A stretch of DNA of 57,681 nucleotides from Prevotella sp. UBA3776 (GTDB lineage Bacteria > Bacteroidota > Bacteroidia > Bacteroidales > Bacteroidaceae), in contig DFFM01000027.1 of assembly GCA_002369515.1 (NCBI GenBank), positions 5,652 through 63,332 on the forward strand, written 5' to 3'. Below, one piece after another: positions 27,404-36,084 of the stretch. The translations under genes and the position numbers were made by a program. The first letter of the stretch is position 1. Each line of letters begins with the position of its first letter. The notes under the pieces are model-generated. The model had not been told where the DNA came from. It saw nothing but the letters and a program-made list of their open reading frames with translations, and did not search any database.

Positions 27404-28468
27404 ATGGCAGACAAACGAGTGAAAACAAGAGATTCGAACATGGAGCTGATGCGCATCGTGGCCATGGTGTTCATCATGCTGGTACACGCCAATTTCAGGG
27501 CGTTGCTATACCCCACTGCCGACGAACTGGCAGCATCGCCCTGGAGTCCTTTCTTCCGCTACTTGTGGGAGAGCCTTTGCGTGGTTGGTGTAAACGCCTT
27601 CGTCATGCTTTCTGGATGGTACGGCATTCGTTTCAAGGCTACGCGCCTGTGGGAGCTGCTCTTCCAGGTGGTTTTCTTTTCGGTAGCCATGCTTGCCGTC
27701 GCCTGCTGGTATGCCCAACGATGGCCCAACATGAGCGACGTGGGGCACCTGCTCCTCAGCGACAACTACGACTATTGGTTTGTCAAGGCCTATCTCATGC
27801 TCTACATCGTTTCGCCCGTGCTAAACGCCTTTGTCGAGCACACCACCAAAGAGCAGCTGCGGCTGGTACTGGCGCTGTTCTTCGGCTTCGTATTCCTCTG
27901 GGGATGGATACTGAAAGACGGTGCCGTATGGATAAAGCATGGCCACTCAGCCATTTTCTTCATGGGCCTTTATCTTCTGGCCCGCTATCTCCGACTGTAC
28001 GTCGCCACCACCATCAGGGTGAGCAAAACCGCCTGCGTGGTTTCATATTTGCTGATAGCCTTGGTCATTGCTGTCTGCGCTTACGTGCTGTTGCTGAAGG
28101 GCGACCACCAGGGAAGCATCCACCGGCTGTATTACTACGTCAACCCGCTCATCATTCTCCAAGCTGTGGTCTTCCTGCTGTTTTTCACACAGATCAAGCT
28201 GCAGAGCCGTTTGGTCAACTGGGTGGCCATTTCTACGCTGGCCATCTATCTGGTCCATTCGTCGTTCTACTGGAGCAAGACTTTCTACGACATCCCCATC
28301 TCCAACTGGTTCGCATCGCTTCCTACTCTGCACTTCGTCTTCAGGGTGTTGGTGCTGGTGTTCGTAACCTTCTGGGTGTCAATACTGGCCGACAAGGTGC
28401 GCATAGCCGCATGGAAGATGGTCAGCAAAAGGCTGGAATCATCCGATAAAAACGGAGAAAAACGATGA
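27404..28468 (+). CDS. Acyltransferase 3 family membrane protein
   Basis: A 354-aa protein with about ten hydrophobic segments. The N-terminus carries the acyltransferase-3 signature NMELMRIVAMVFIMLVHANF, in which an R and a buried H (in VHANF) are the usual active-site residues. Further on are VNAFVMLSGWYGIRFK and WFVKAYLMLYIVSPVL. These proteins O-acetylate or otherwise acylate surface sugars at the inner membrane, using acyl-CoA. It probably decorates the polymer made by this operon. Its ATG overlaps the end of a repeat that provides its ribosome binding site, and its stop overlaps the next start (ATGA), so translation is coupled. Confidence 0.9.
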   Translation: MADKRVKTRDSNMELMRIVAMVFIMLVHANFRALLYPTADELAASPWSPFFRYLWESLCVVGVNAFVMLSGWYGIRFKATRLWELLFQVVFFSVAMLAVACWYAQRWPNMSDVGHLLLSDNYDYWFVKAYLMLYIVSPVLNAFVEHTTKEQLRLVLALFFGFVFLWGWILKDGAVWIKHGHSAIFFMGLYLLARYLRLYVATTIRVSKTACVVSYLLIALVIAVCAYVLLLKGDHQGSIHRLYYYVNPLIILQAVVFLLFFTQIKLQSRLVNWVAISTLAIYLVHSSFYWSKTFYDIPISNWFASLPTLHFVFRVLVLVFVTFWVSILADKVRIAAWKMVSKRLESSDKNGEKR

Positions 28469-29577
28469 AGATAGGCATTCTCACCTTCCACTATGCCATC
28501 AACCACGGCGCCGTGCTCCAGGCCTACGCCACCCAAGAGCTGCTGCGCAGCATTGGCCACGAAGTGGAGGTGATTGACTATCACAACCGAGCAGTGGACG
28601 CTTACTACGAAGCCATGCGCTTCCACCTGGGCGTACTGCTGAAGAAACGGAAAAAACGCTATCTGCTCTCCCCCATTCTCTTCTGGCTGCAATGCCGTGC
28701 CTTCAAGAAGTTCATTGACAGCCATCTGAGTGTTTCGGCGAGGAAATACGTTCAGGGCCAACGCCCAAAACAAATCCCAGACTATGACCTCATACTGGTG
28801 GGCAGCGACCAGCTGTGGAACCTGAAAATCACCGGTGGATTCGACGATTGGTACTGGGGAGTCATACCAGAAAAAAGCAAAGGCGGAACGCGCAAGATTG
28901 CCACGTGGGCAGTGTGCATGAATGACACGGAACAGGTGCGCAATGAGACGACCCGTATAGCCAAATTACTGGAGAATTTCTCGGCACTAAGCGTACGCGA
29001 AAGCAACCTCAAGGAGGCCATTGCCCCTCTGACCGAAAAAAACGTCGTTCAGACGCTCGACCCCACGCTGCTGCTTCCTGCCGAAAAATGGAAGTCGCTA
29101 TGCAAGAAGCCCCCCACCGGAAACTACGTGGTGGCATACGCCATTGAGTTTTGGGACAAACGGAAGGTGGCCAAGGTGGCAGCGCGGTTGGCAGCCCAGA
29201 AAAACATGCGTTTGGTGCTGCTTAGGGTGTACGCCGAGACAGGCTCACTTTGGGACGCCCTGCATGGGTGTGGGCCAGACGATTTCCTGACCTACCTATA
29301 CGCAGCCAGCTATGTTGTCACGAGTTCGTTTCATGGAACAGCCTTCTCCATCATATTCAAGAAACAGTTTTTCTGTGTCATCGACCCTGAGAAAGGAAAC
29401 ACTCGCGTAGAGAACCTGTTGCAGCAAACAGGGTTGGAAAGCCGAAAGATAGGCTATGAAGAAAAGTTTGAAAACATTGTTACCATTGACTATGAAGCCA
29501 GTCAGACTGACAGCCGCCTAGCGGCTGTCAGAGAAAAAAGCATCGGTTTCATCGAGCAACTAACCCAAAAGGCATGA
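28465..29577 (+). CDS. Polysaccharide pyruvyl transferase family protein
   Basis: A 370-aa protein. Family features include the opening GILTFHYAINHGAVLQAYAT, DLILVGSDQLWNLKITGGFDDWYWG, the LSVRESN segment and VTSSFHGTAFSIIFKKQF near the C-terminus. These proteins transfer pyruvate from PEP to make a ketal on a sugar, adding a negative charge to capsules, though some family members have other roles. ATGA overlap with the acyltransferase means coupled translation. The protein is cytoplasmic with no signal. Confidence is high for the family and moderate for the pyruvyl donor. Confidence 0.9.
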   Translation: MKIGILTFHYAINHGAVLQAYATQELLRSIGHEVEVIDYHNRAVDAYYEAMRFHLGVLLKKRKKRYLLSPILFWLQCRAFKKFIDSHLSVSARKYVQGQRPKQIPDYDLILVGSDQLWNLKITGGFDDWYWGVIPEKSKGGTRKIATWAVCMNDTEQVRNETTRIAKLLENFSALSVRESNLKEAIAPLTEKNVVQTLDPTLLLPAEKWKSLCKKPPTGNYVVAYAIEFWDKRKVAKVAARLAAQKNMRLVLLRVYAETGSLWDALHGCGPDDFLTYLYAASYVVTSSFHGTAFSIIFKKQFFCVIDPEKGNTRVENLLQQTGLESRKIGYEEKFENIVTIDYEASQTDSRLAAVREKSIGFIEQLTQKA

Positions 29578-29593
29578 AACTCAACTTTTCCCG

Positions 29594-30676
29594 ATGCCAA
29601 ATCAAAGACTGAAAGATGCGGATATGCTGAACATGCGTGAAAAGATGAAAAAACAGGAAATAGACTTTGTGGTCACCTGGCTCGACTCCAGCGACCCTGA
29701 GTGGCAAAAAGAATACAACCATTACAAGAAGGAAAGCGAATCAGACAGCGACCACTCAGCTGCCCGCTACCGCGACTGGGACTTGTTTCGCTACTGGTTC
29801 AGGGCGGTGGAACTATATGCACCCTGGGTACACAAAGTGTTTCTGGTGACCAACGGCACCATCCCCCAATGGCTCAACACGGAACACTCCAAGCTGGTGC
29901 TAGTCAACCACAAGGACTATATACCCCAAGAACTCCTGCCAACGTTCAATTCGTGTACCATCGAGTTGCACATGAACAAGATAAAAGGCCTTTCAGAGCA
30001 ATTTGTCTATTTCAACGACGACTGCTATCTCAACGGCCCCATCACTCCCGAATACTATTTCAAGAACGGTCTGCCTTGCGACCGCAACAAAGAGAGTTTT
30101 TTCAATGTTGCCCGTTATAGCCCCAACGACCGCTTCAACACCTATATTTCCATGTTCACCGACGTGGGTGTGCTGAATGGCCACTTCGAGCGTCCCAATG
30201 TCATCAAGAAGTCGCTGCGCAGATGGTTCGGCCCCCACCTGGGATGGTCGGGACTGTTCATCAGCTGTGTGGTGACGATGTATCGTTTCAGGCGTTTCGT
30301 AGGATTCAAGGCAAGACACAACGAGCAACCTTTTCTCCGCTCCGTCTGGGACGAGGCATGGCATGAAGAACCCGACATGCTGAACAAGAGTTGCACCCGA
30401 TTCAGAGAGGACGTGATCTTGAACCCCTACTTTTTCCGTTACTGGCAGTTTGCCACCAACCGTTTCCATCCGGTCAATCTCTGTGGCACAGAAAAATTCC
30501 AGCTTATCCCGGGAAATGTGGAATCCATCAAGAAAGCGCTCGGCAGCCGAAAAATAAAATCGTTGTGTCTGAACGACTGTAACTTCTGCACCGACAATGA
30601 CTTCCAGAGAATCAAGAAAGTATTACATGAGCATTTTGAGAAGAAATTCCCTCAAAAGTCAGCATTCGAAAAATAG
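29594..30676 (+). CDS. Stealth-family sugar-1-phosphate transferase
   Basis: A 360-aa protein with the Stealth conserved regions in order: CR1 IDFVVTWLDSSDPEW; CR2 with DLFRYWFRAVELYAPWVHKV, TNGTIPQW and FVYFNDDCYL; then CR3/CR4-like segments NARYSPNDRFNT-type and HNEQPFLRSVWDEA. Stealth enzymes, such as capsular hexose-1-phosphate transferases, make phosphodiester-linked capsules from UDP-sugars. This fits the CDP-glycerol and LicD genes around it. Of several in-frame starts, 29594 is the longest with ATG; one at 29645 (MKKQEIDFVV) is also plausible. It is separated by 17 bases from the previous gene. The substrate is unknown. Confidence 0.9.
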   Translation: MPNQRLKDADMLNMREKMKKQEIDFVVTWLDSSDPEWQKEYNHYKKESESDSDHSAARYRDWDLFRYWFRAVELYAPWVHKVFLVTNGTIPQWLNTEHSKLVLVNHKDYIPQELLPTFNSCTIELHMNKIKGLSEQFVYFNDDCYLNGPITPEYYFKNGLPCDRNKESFFNVARYSPNDRFNTYISMFTDVGVLNGHFERPNVIKKSLRRWFGPHLGWSGLFISCVVTMYRFRRFVGFKARHNEQPFLRSVWDEAWHEEPDMLNKSCTRFREDVILNPYFFRYWQFATNRFHPVNLCGTEKFQLIPGNVESIKKALGSRKIKSLCLNDCNFCTDNDFQRIKKVLHEHFEKKFPQKSAFEK

Positions 30677-30733
30677 CGAGCCACAACAGCCTTTTCGGAG
30701 TCATCAAGGTGGCGATGCAGTTGTAAATTAGCG

Positions 30734-31732
30734 ATGGATTCACAGATTTTGGTTTCTTTTCTGGTGCCAGTGTTCAATGCAGAAGGTTTCGTGCGCCAAT
30801 GCGTTGATTCGCTTCTGAACCAAACCCACAGAAACATCGAGGTGATATTGGTGGACGACGGAAGCACCGATGGAAGTGGAAAAATCTGCGATGAATATGC
30901 CCAAAAGGACGAACGCGTGAAAGCCGTTCACCAAGCCAATGCCGGTGTGGCCGAGGCTCGCATCGTTGCCTTCGACCATTGCAAAGGCGAATATGTGAGT
31001 TTTGTTGATGCAGATGACTATGTTGACGCCACGTTTGTGGAGCAGTTGCTCGGCCAAGCTACTGAAAAACAGGCAGACATCGTTTCGTGTGAGCACTACA
31101 ACCAGAAAGGACAGCAGCTGAAACACGAGCATCACAGCATGAAGGGGCTCTACGACCGCGAGGCCATTTGCAAGGCCATCGGCACATGCCTGCTTTACGA
31201 CAGACGCACCCACGCCAATGGAATGGCCATCTACCTGTGGGGAAAACTCATCAGACATTCCCTTGTTGGCAAGGCATTGCAGCAAGGACGCGGCCTTTGG
31301 TTTGCCGAGGATCAGATAGTTTTGTTCCACACGCTCTATCATGCTGAGCGTCTTTACATCATGAATCAACCTCTTTACTTCTACGTTCAGCACACCCAAC
31401 AGGCAAGCAAGCGTTACGATTTCTCCATCTGGGAATCTCAGGCCGAATGTTGGCGACGCTATCGCCAGATAGACGCCGACCATTTGCTGGGCGAGCAGCT
31501 GGACATGCGCATCTGGAAGTCCATTTATCTGACGAGCAAGAACCGACTGCGTGGAACCGTCAACGGTGCCGAGCAATTTGGACAAGAAATTGAAAAGGCA
31601 CGGCAGATAGACATCATCGCTGATTTCTTCCGCAAGCCATTCCTGCACGACTCACTTCTGGAGAACATCAAGTTTTGGCTGCTGAAGTACAAGCTATATG
31701 GAGTCTATTACAAAAAAGTCCTGAAGCCATAA
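30734..31732 (+). CDS. Family 2 glycosyltransferase
   Basis: A 332-aa GT-A fold enzyme. The N-terminal domain shows VSFLVPVFNAEGFVRQCVDS, VILVDDGSTDGSG and the metal/nucleotide motif FVDADDYVDATFVEQL. The C-terminal part, with AEDQIVLFHTLYHAERLYIM and WKSIYLTSKNR, is typical of capsule GT2s. It transfers a sugar from a nucleotide donor to the growing lipid-linked unit in the cytoplasm. It lies in the operon 57 bases after the Stealth gene; no separate promoter is seen. Donor and linkage cannot be told. Confidence 0.92.
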   Translation: MDSQILVSFLVPVFNAEGFVRQCVDSLLNQTHRNIEVILVDDGSTDGSGKICDEYAQKDERVKAVHQANAGVAEARIVAFDHCKGEYVSFVDADDYVDATFVEQLLGQATEKQADIVSCEHYNQKGQQLKHEHHSMKGLYDREAICKAIGTCLLYDRRTHANGMAIYLWGKLIRHSLVGKALQQGRGLWFAEDQIVLFHTLYHAERLYIMNQPLYFYVQHTQQASKRYDFSIWESQAECWRRYRQIDADHLLGEQLDMRIWKSIYLTSKNRLRGTVNGAEQFGQEIEKARQIDIIADFFRKPFLHDSLLENIKFWLLKYKLYGVYYKKVLKP

Positions 31733-31792
31733 AAGCCAAGAAAAGAGCGGTTTCATCGAAATTATTACACCATAAGACGAAGCATTCACACA

Positions 31793-32626
31793 ATGAGAGA
31801 AATGACGATTGAAGACATACAGCGTGTCAGTTTGGAATTGCTGAAAGACGTGCACGACTTCTGCCAGGAAAACCGCATCAACTACACGCTATACGGCGGC
31901 ACGATGATTGGCGCCGTGCGCCACGGAGGGTTCATCCCATGGGACGACGACGTTGACGTGGCCATGCCCCGCCCCGACTATGAGCGTTTTGTCAGCACCT
32001 ATCGCTCGAAGCACGGTTACAAATTGTTCGTTTCGGGAACCAAGGAGTGCTATCTGGCTTTTTCTCGGCTCTGCGAAATGGAAAAAACGCTGGTGACTGA
32101 GGACAGTCTGCCTTGGAGCAGCCATCAGACTGGCGTTTGGATAGACATCTTTCCGCTGGACGGTGCGCCCGACAATCAGCGGGAAGCAGAACGAAGCGTG
32201 AAGAAAATGCTCAAGAAATGGGTGGTATGCTGCTATGCCCGTTCGGCCCACTCTCCTTTCTCGGCTGCGTCCACCCTTGCCAAGAAAGTGAAACTGGTCT
32301 TCAAGAAAGTGTTCATGAACAACCGTTTCAGAAACATTCATCTGCTCAACAAAGAATACATTGCAGATTGTCAGCGAATTAAGTGGGGAGCGTCAAACCA
32401 TTTCTGCAACTTTGCGTTCATTACTTTCGGAATGCGCGAGTACATTCCCATGGAGGACTACCAATCGACCGTTGACTTCAACTTCGAAGGCATTCCCCTG
32501 CCCGTTTGCAACGGCTACGACCACCTGATGAAACACAAATACGGAGACTACATGCAACTCCCTCCGAAAGAAGAACAGAAACCCAGGCACAACTTGTGCC
32601 GCTTTTATTGGAAACAACAATCATAA
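31793..32626 (+). CDS. LicD family phosphotransferase (first of three)
   Basis: A 277-aa protein of the LicD type. The conserved core is TLYGGTMIGAVRHGGFIPWD followed by DVDVAMP (residues about 36-62), in which the acidic DDD/DVD cluster is the catalytic nucleotidyl-transferase-like metal site. Then WIDIFPLDGAPD and the C-terminal PLPVCNGYDHLMKHKYGDYM. LicD enzymes put phosphocholine, or other CDP-linked groups, on surface polymers. No licA/licC choline genes are in this window, so a CDP-polyol product of the nearby TagD-like fusion is a more likely donor. The protein is about 70% similar by eye in its core to the LicD at 34983. Confidence 0.92.
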   Translation: MREMTIEDIQRVSLELLKDVHDFCQENRINYTLYGGTMIGAVRHGGFIPWDDDVDVAMPRPDYERFVSTYRSKHGYKLFVSGTKECYLAFSRLCEMEKTLVTEDSLPWSSHQTGVWIDIFPLDGAPDNQREAERSVKKMLKKWVVCCYARSAHSPFSAASTLAKKVKLVFKKVFMNNRFRNIHLLNKEYIADCQRIKWGASNHFCNFAFITFGMREYIPMEDYQSTVDFNFEGIPLPVCNGYDHLMKHKYGDYMQLPPKEEQKPRHNLCRFYWKQQS

Positions 32627-32651
32627 AGCAAACATATTTTTTCAAAAAAAC

Positions 32652-33998
32652 ATGAAGAAAGTAATCACCTACGGAACTTACGACCTGCTGCACCAGGGCC
32701 ACATCAACCTGCTGCGTCGCGCCAAGGCATTGGGCGACTATCTGATAGTGGGTGTGACGAACGACAATTTCGACCGTGAGCGAGGAAAGCTGAACGTCAA
32801 GAACAACGTGCTCGAGCGGGTTGAAGCCGTGAAGGCCACGGGGCTGGCCGACAAAATCATCATTGAGGACTATGTGGGACAAAAAATCGACGACATACAA
32901 AAATACGACATTGACATCTTCACGGTAGGCTCGGACTGGGTGGGCAAGTTTGACTATCTGAACGAGTTCTGCCAAGTGGTCTATCTCCCTCGCACAGAAG
33001 GCATCTCATCGACCATGCTCCGCGAAGAACAGGACGACGAGGTGAGGCTTGGCATTGTCGGTGCCGGACGCATTGCCCGCCGATTCCCCAAGGAGGCCAG
33101 CGTGGTGAGTGCGCTGAAGTTGGCCGGCGTTTTTGACATCGACCAGCCTAAGGCCCAGCGCCTGGCGGACACCCAACAAATGGAAAGAAGCTACGACTCG
33201 TTCGAGCAATTGGTGGACGACGTGGATGCCGTCTATATTGCCACCCCCCACCTGTGCCACTACGAGCAAGCCCTGTATGCGTTGGAACACAAGAAGCACG
33301 TGCTGTGCGAGACTCCCCTCGTTTTGAAAGGCCAACAGGCTAGGGAACTGTTCCGGGTGGCTGAAGCCAACAACGTAGTGTTGCTCGAAGCCAACAAAAC
33401 CGCCTTCTGTCCGGCCTTCAACCACCTGACAACCATGATCAAGAGCGGACTCATCGGCGAGGTGGTGGACATTGAGGCCTCAGAGTCGAAAGTATGGGGC
33501 GACCCCACACTCCGCGAATTGGACCCCAAGCAGGCAGGAGGGTCGTTCTACGAATTGGGCTCCTACCCCTTGCTGCCCATATTCAAACTGATGGGCACCG
33601 ACGTGCAGAACCTCAACATTTATGCCCGCATGGAAAACGGTGTGGACATCTATTCGAAGGGAGTGATGCGTTTTGAGAAAGCCGTCTGCTCCTTCAAGTT
33701 GGGATTGGGTGTGAAGACAGAAGGCAACTTGGTGATTTCCGGAACCAAGGGATATGCCTATGTGCCAGCCCCTTGGTGGAAGACCGACTATTTCGAACTG
33801 CGCTACGAAGACCAAAACAAGAACAAGAAATTCTTCTATTCGTGGGATGGCGAAGGACTGCGCTACGAAATCCAGGAGTTCATCTCCTGCATCTACAACA
33901 AGCGCCTCTCGTCGGCCAAATTGCGACCCAAGGAAAGCATCGCCATGGCGGAAATCATGGAGCAGTTTGGGAAACGCACCAATTTCATGGAGATATAG
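32652..33998 (+). CDS. TagD-like cytidylyltransferase fused to a Gfo/Idh/MocA oxidoreductase
   Basis: A 448-aa two-domain protein. Residues 1-125 match glycerol-3-phosphate cytidylyltransferase (TagD): TYGTYDLLHQGHINLL with the HxGH motif at H14-H17, GVTNDNFDRERGK, FTVGSDWVGK and GISSTMLRE (residues 117-125). Residues about 131-448 are a Gfo/Idh oxidoreductase with a Rossmann loop GIVGAGRIA (134-142), IATPHLCHYEQALYAL and a CETPL motif (E220) in place of the usual EKP. A canonical lysine there is missing (threonine instead). The fusion probably makes a CDP-activated polyol phosphate: one domain would reduce or oxidise the polyol phosphate, the other attach CMP. It sits 25 bases after the LicD gene and 85 before an SDR. 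The function of the pair is inference; the domains are clear. Confidence 0.9.
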   Translation: MKKVITYGTYDLLHQGHINLLRRAKALGDYLIVGVTNDNFDRERGKLNVKNNVLERVEAVKATGLADKIIIEDYVGQKIDDIQKYDIDIFTVGSDWVGKFDYLNEFCQVVYLPRTEGISSTMLREEQDDEVRLGIVGAGRIARRFPKEASVVSALKLAGVFDIDQPKAQRLADTQQMERSYDSFEQLVDDVDAVYIATPHLCHYEQALYALEHKKHVLCETPLVLKGQQARELFRVAEANNVVLLEANKTAFCPAFNHLTTMIKSGLIGEVVDIEASESKVWGDPTLRELDPKQAGGSFYELGSYPLLPIFKLMGTDVQNLNIYARMENGVDIYSKGVMRFEKAVCSFKLGLGVKTEGNLVISGTKGYAYVPAPWWKTDYFELRYEDQNKNKKFFYSWDGEGLRYEIQEFISCIYNKRLSSAKLRPKESIAMAEIMEQFGKRTNFMEI

Positions 33999-34083
33999 AG
34001 AAGCGAAACGCCAAATATAGAGAGAATACGAAACGCATATATAGAGAAACGAAACTAGGAATAACCCAAACCCCAAAAACACG

Positions 34084-34821
34084 ATGATGAAAAGAATACT
34101 GGTAGTAGGTGGAGCCAATGGCATCGGACTGTCGATGGCTCAGGTGCTCGCCCAAAGAGAAACCACCGAAAAAGTGTATATTGTCGATAAGGCTCCACTG
34201 GACGAGGCGTACAAAAACGAAAAGACGGAGAGTTTCGAGTTCGACCTCACCACAGGCGACTATTCGCTTTTCGACCGCTTCAGCGACATCGACGCCCTGA
34301 TCATTACAGCTGGTTTCGGCAGACTGGCCCTGTTCAAGGACATTCCAGAAGAAATGATTGACGCCTATTTCAACGTCAACACCATTCCCGTCATTCGCAT
34401 TGTCAAGCATTTCTACGACAAACTGCTGGGCGAGGCCGATTTCCACTGTGGAGTGATGGTCAGCATAGCCGGTTTCATGTCGTCGCCGTTCTTCTCGCTT
34501 TACGCTGCCACAAAGGCCGCGCTGAAAGTGTTCATCGAGAGCGTCAATGTGGAACTGGAGAAAGCAGGTTCGAAGAACAGGATTCTGAATGTTTCGCCCG
34601 GATCGCTCAAAGGCACCAGCTTCAACCAAGGCAAGACCGACCTGAGCGTCACAGAGCCCATGGCCAAAGAAATCCTGCAGCACATTGAGGCCAAAGACGA
34701 CCTTTTCATTCCGCAATACGAAGAAGTGTTCAAGAAGGTACTGGAGCGCTATCATGCAGACTTCCGCGAGGAAGGCCGCCACAGCTACGACTACAAGCTG
34801 CAGTCAGGAAGGGTGAAATAA
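34084..34821 (+). CDS. Short-chain dehydrogenase/reductase
   Basis: A 245-aa SDR with the cofactor loop VVGGANGIGLSMA, the NAG-like region IITAGFGRLALF, a conserved Ser in VSIAGFMSSPF and the catalytic YAATK (YxxxK). It probably uses NAD(P)H to reduce a keto sugar or polyol. With the neighbouring TagD-Gfo fusion it could complete a pathway to a CDP-polyol (compare ribulose-5-P reduction by TarJ or Bcs1-type SDRs in CDP-ribitol synthesis). There are two in-frame methionines at the start (MMK); the first is used here. It begins 85 bases after the fusion gene. Confidence 0.88.
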   Translation: MMKRILVVGGANGIGLSMAQVLAQRETTEKVYIVDKAPLDEAYKNEKTESFEFDLTTGDYSLFDRFSDIDALIITAGFGRLALFKDIPEEMIDAYFNVNTIPVIRIVKHFYDKLLGEADFHCGVMVSIAGFMSSPFFSLYAATKAALKVFIESVNVELEKAGSKNRILNVSPGSLKGTSFNQGKTDLSVTEPMAKEILQHIEAKDDLFIPQYEEVFKKVLERYHADFREEGRHSYDYKLQSGRVK

Positions 34822-34839
34822 CTCAACCTTCGCGCGTCG

Positions 34840-34921
34840 GGAGTTATCAGGAGTTATCGGAAGTTAGCAGCCCTTTGGCTTTCCCTACGGCCGCCGATTT
34901 TCAATTCAGGCTGTGAAGTTA
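34840..34921 (+). repeat. 82-base direct repeat, copy A (upstream of LicD 2)
   Basis: Opens with GGAGTTATCAGGAGTTATCG and ends TTCAATTCAGGCTGTGAAGTTA. Copy B (35831-35911) is identical except for one missing C. The pair flanks the LicD gene at 34983-35807. Confidence 0.92.
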
Positions 34922-34982
34922 ACGGAAGCACCCCTCTCATCCACCAAGCAGCCCCTCCACAAAAAATAACTTGCCAAGCAAC

Positions 34983-35807
34983 ATGCGCAAAATGAGCCTT
35001 GCCGACATACAGGCACAAGAACTGGAAATCCTGAAAGATTTTCACGCCTTCTGCCGCGCAAGGAACCTCACCTACTCGCTTTATGGGGGAACGATGATTG
35101 GAGCCATTCGCCACGAAGGGTTCATCCCTTGGGACGACGACCTCGACGTGGCCATGCCCCGACAGTCCTACGAGCGGTTTGTTGCCGAATACGAGTCGGA
35201 GAAAGGGTTTGAGCTGCATTGCCTGGAACGGGGGAACAGCCTGCTGGCCTTCTCGCGCATCTGCGAGATGGACAAGACATTCGTCAAACAGTCGCTGCCA
35301 TGGTGCGAGCACGACACAGGCATCTACATTGACGTGTTCCCCTTGGACGGCGCCCCTGACGACCCCAAGGCGGCCATGCGTTTCGAGAAGAAACTGCACA
35401 ACGACTGGATGTGCGTCAAGTTGAGCCGTGTGGCCCTGCGCAAGCTCAACAACTACCATTCGGCCAAGAAGAAGCTGAACATTCTGGTGCGCAAGGCATT
35501 GTTCCGCAACCCCATCGCCCGCCACATCGACTGGTTGGGCAGACTGGACACAGCCTGCAAGCAAATACCATTCGGAGAAACCGCCCATTTCATCAATGCC
35601 TCCTTCGGCGAGTATGGCATGAGAGAGTACCAACTCGTCGAGGATTTCTCGAGCACGGTGCTGAAACCTTTTGAAGGCCAGCTGTTCTGCGTGTGCAACG
35701 GGTACGACCGGCTGATGCGCACAAAATATGGCGACTACATGCAGCTGCCGCCCGAGAACCAAAGGAGACTGAAACACAGAGGATCCAAATTTTACTGGAA
35801 AGACTAA
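34983..35807 (+). CDS. LicD family phosphotransferase (second of three)
   Basis: A 274-aa LicD protein. A TTG at 34971 would add four residues, but the ATG at 34983 (MRKMSLADIQ) is preferred and matches the first LicD's start. Core: SLYGGTMIGAIRHEGFIPWD with DLDVAMP, then IYIDVFPLDGAPDDP and QLFCVCNGYDRLMRTKYGDY. It is clearly related to the LicD at 31793 over its whole length, so it looks like a duplication within the operon. It is bounded by two copies of an 82-base direct repeat. Its likely job is to transfer a CDP-linked phospho-group onto the polymer. A second copy suggests a different acceptor or position. Confidence 0.92.
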   Translation: MRKMSLADIQAQELEILKDFHAFCRARNLTYSLYGGTMIGAIRHEGFIPWDDDLDVAMPRQSYERFVAEYESEKGFELHCLERGNSLLAFSRICEMDKTFVKQSLPWCEHDTGIYIDVFPLDGAPDDPKAAMRFEKKLHNDWMCVKLSRVALRKLNNYHSAKKKLNILVRKALFRNPIARHIDWLGRLDTACKQIPFGETAHFINASFGEYGMREYQLVEDFSSTVLKPFEGQLFCVCNGYDRLMRTKYGDYMQLPPENQRRLKHRGSKFYWKD

Positions 35808-35830
35808 AATGTCTTAACTTTCGCATGTCT

Positions 35831-35911
35831 GGAGTTATCAGGAGTTATCGGAAGTTAGCAGCCTTTGGCTTTCCCTACGGCCGCCGATTTTCAATTCAGG
35901 CTGTGAAGTTA
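35831..35911 (+). repeat. 81-base direct repeat, copy B (downstream of LicD 2)
   Basis: Same sequence as 34840-34921 with one base less. It is preceded at 35813-35828 by CTTAACTTTCGCATGT, which recurs in reverse complement at the window's right end (57661-57676). Confidence 0.92.
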
Positions 35912-36021
35912 GCCCCCTCCGACTCCCCCTGGGGGGAGAGATTGTCTGTGCGTTGGGTCTATTCCCGAGCAAGCTCGCCTACCCGTAGCCTTTCCCCCTC
36001 AGGGGGGATGAGAGGGGGGCT
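35911..36021. repeat. GC-rich palindromic repeat, left copy
   Basis: Begins AGCCCCCTCCGACTCCCCCT, contains GGGGGGAGAG, and ends with TTTCCCCCTCAGGGGGGATG and AGAGGGGGGCT. The ends are complementary to each other. A relative is at 41214-41357. It is followed by TTAACTACAGCTAACTCCCG, part of the AGTTA repeat class. Confidence 0.85.
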
Positions 36022-36084
36022 TCTCGTTAACTACAGCTAACTCCCGCTAACTCCTAGAAACAGAGCTTCCGAAACTTGAAAAAA

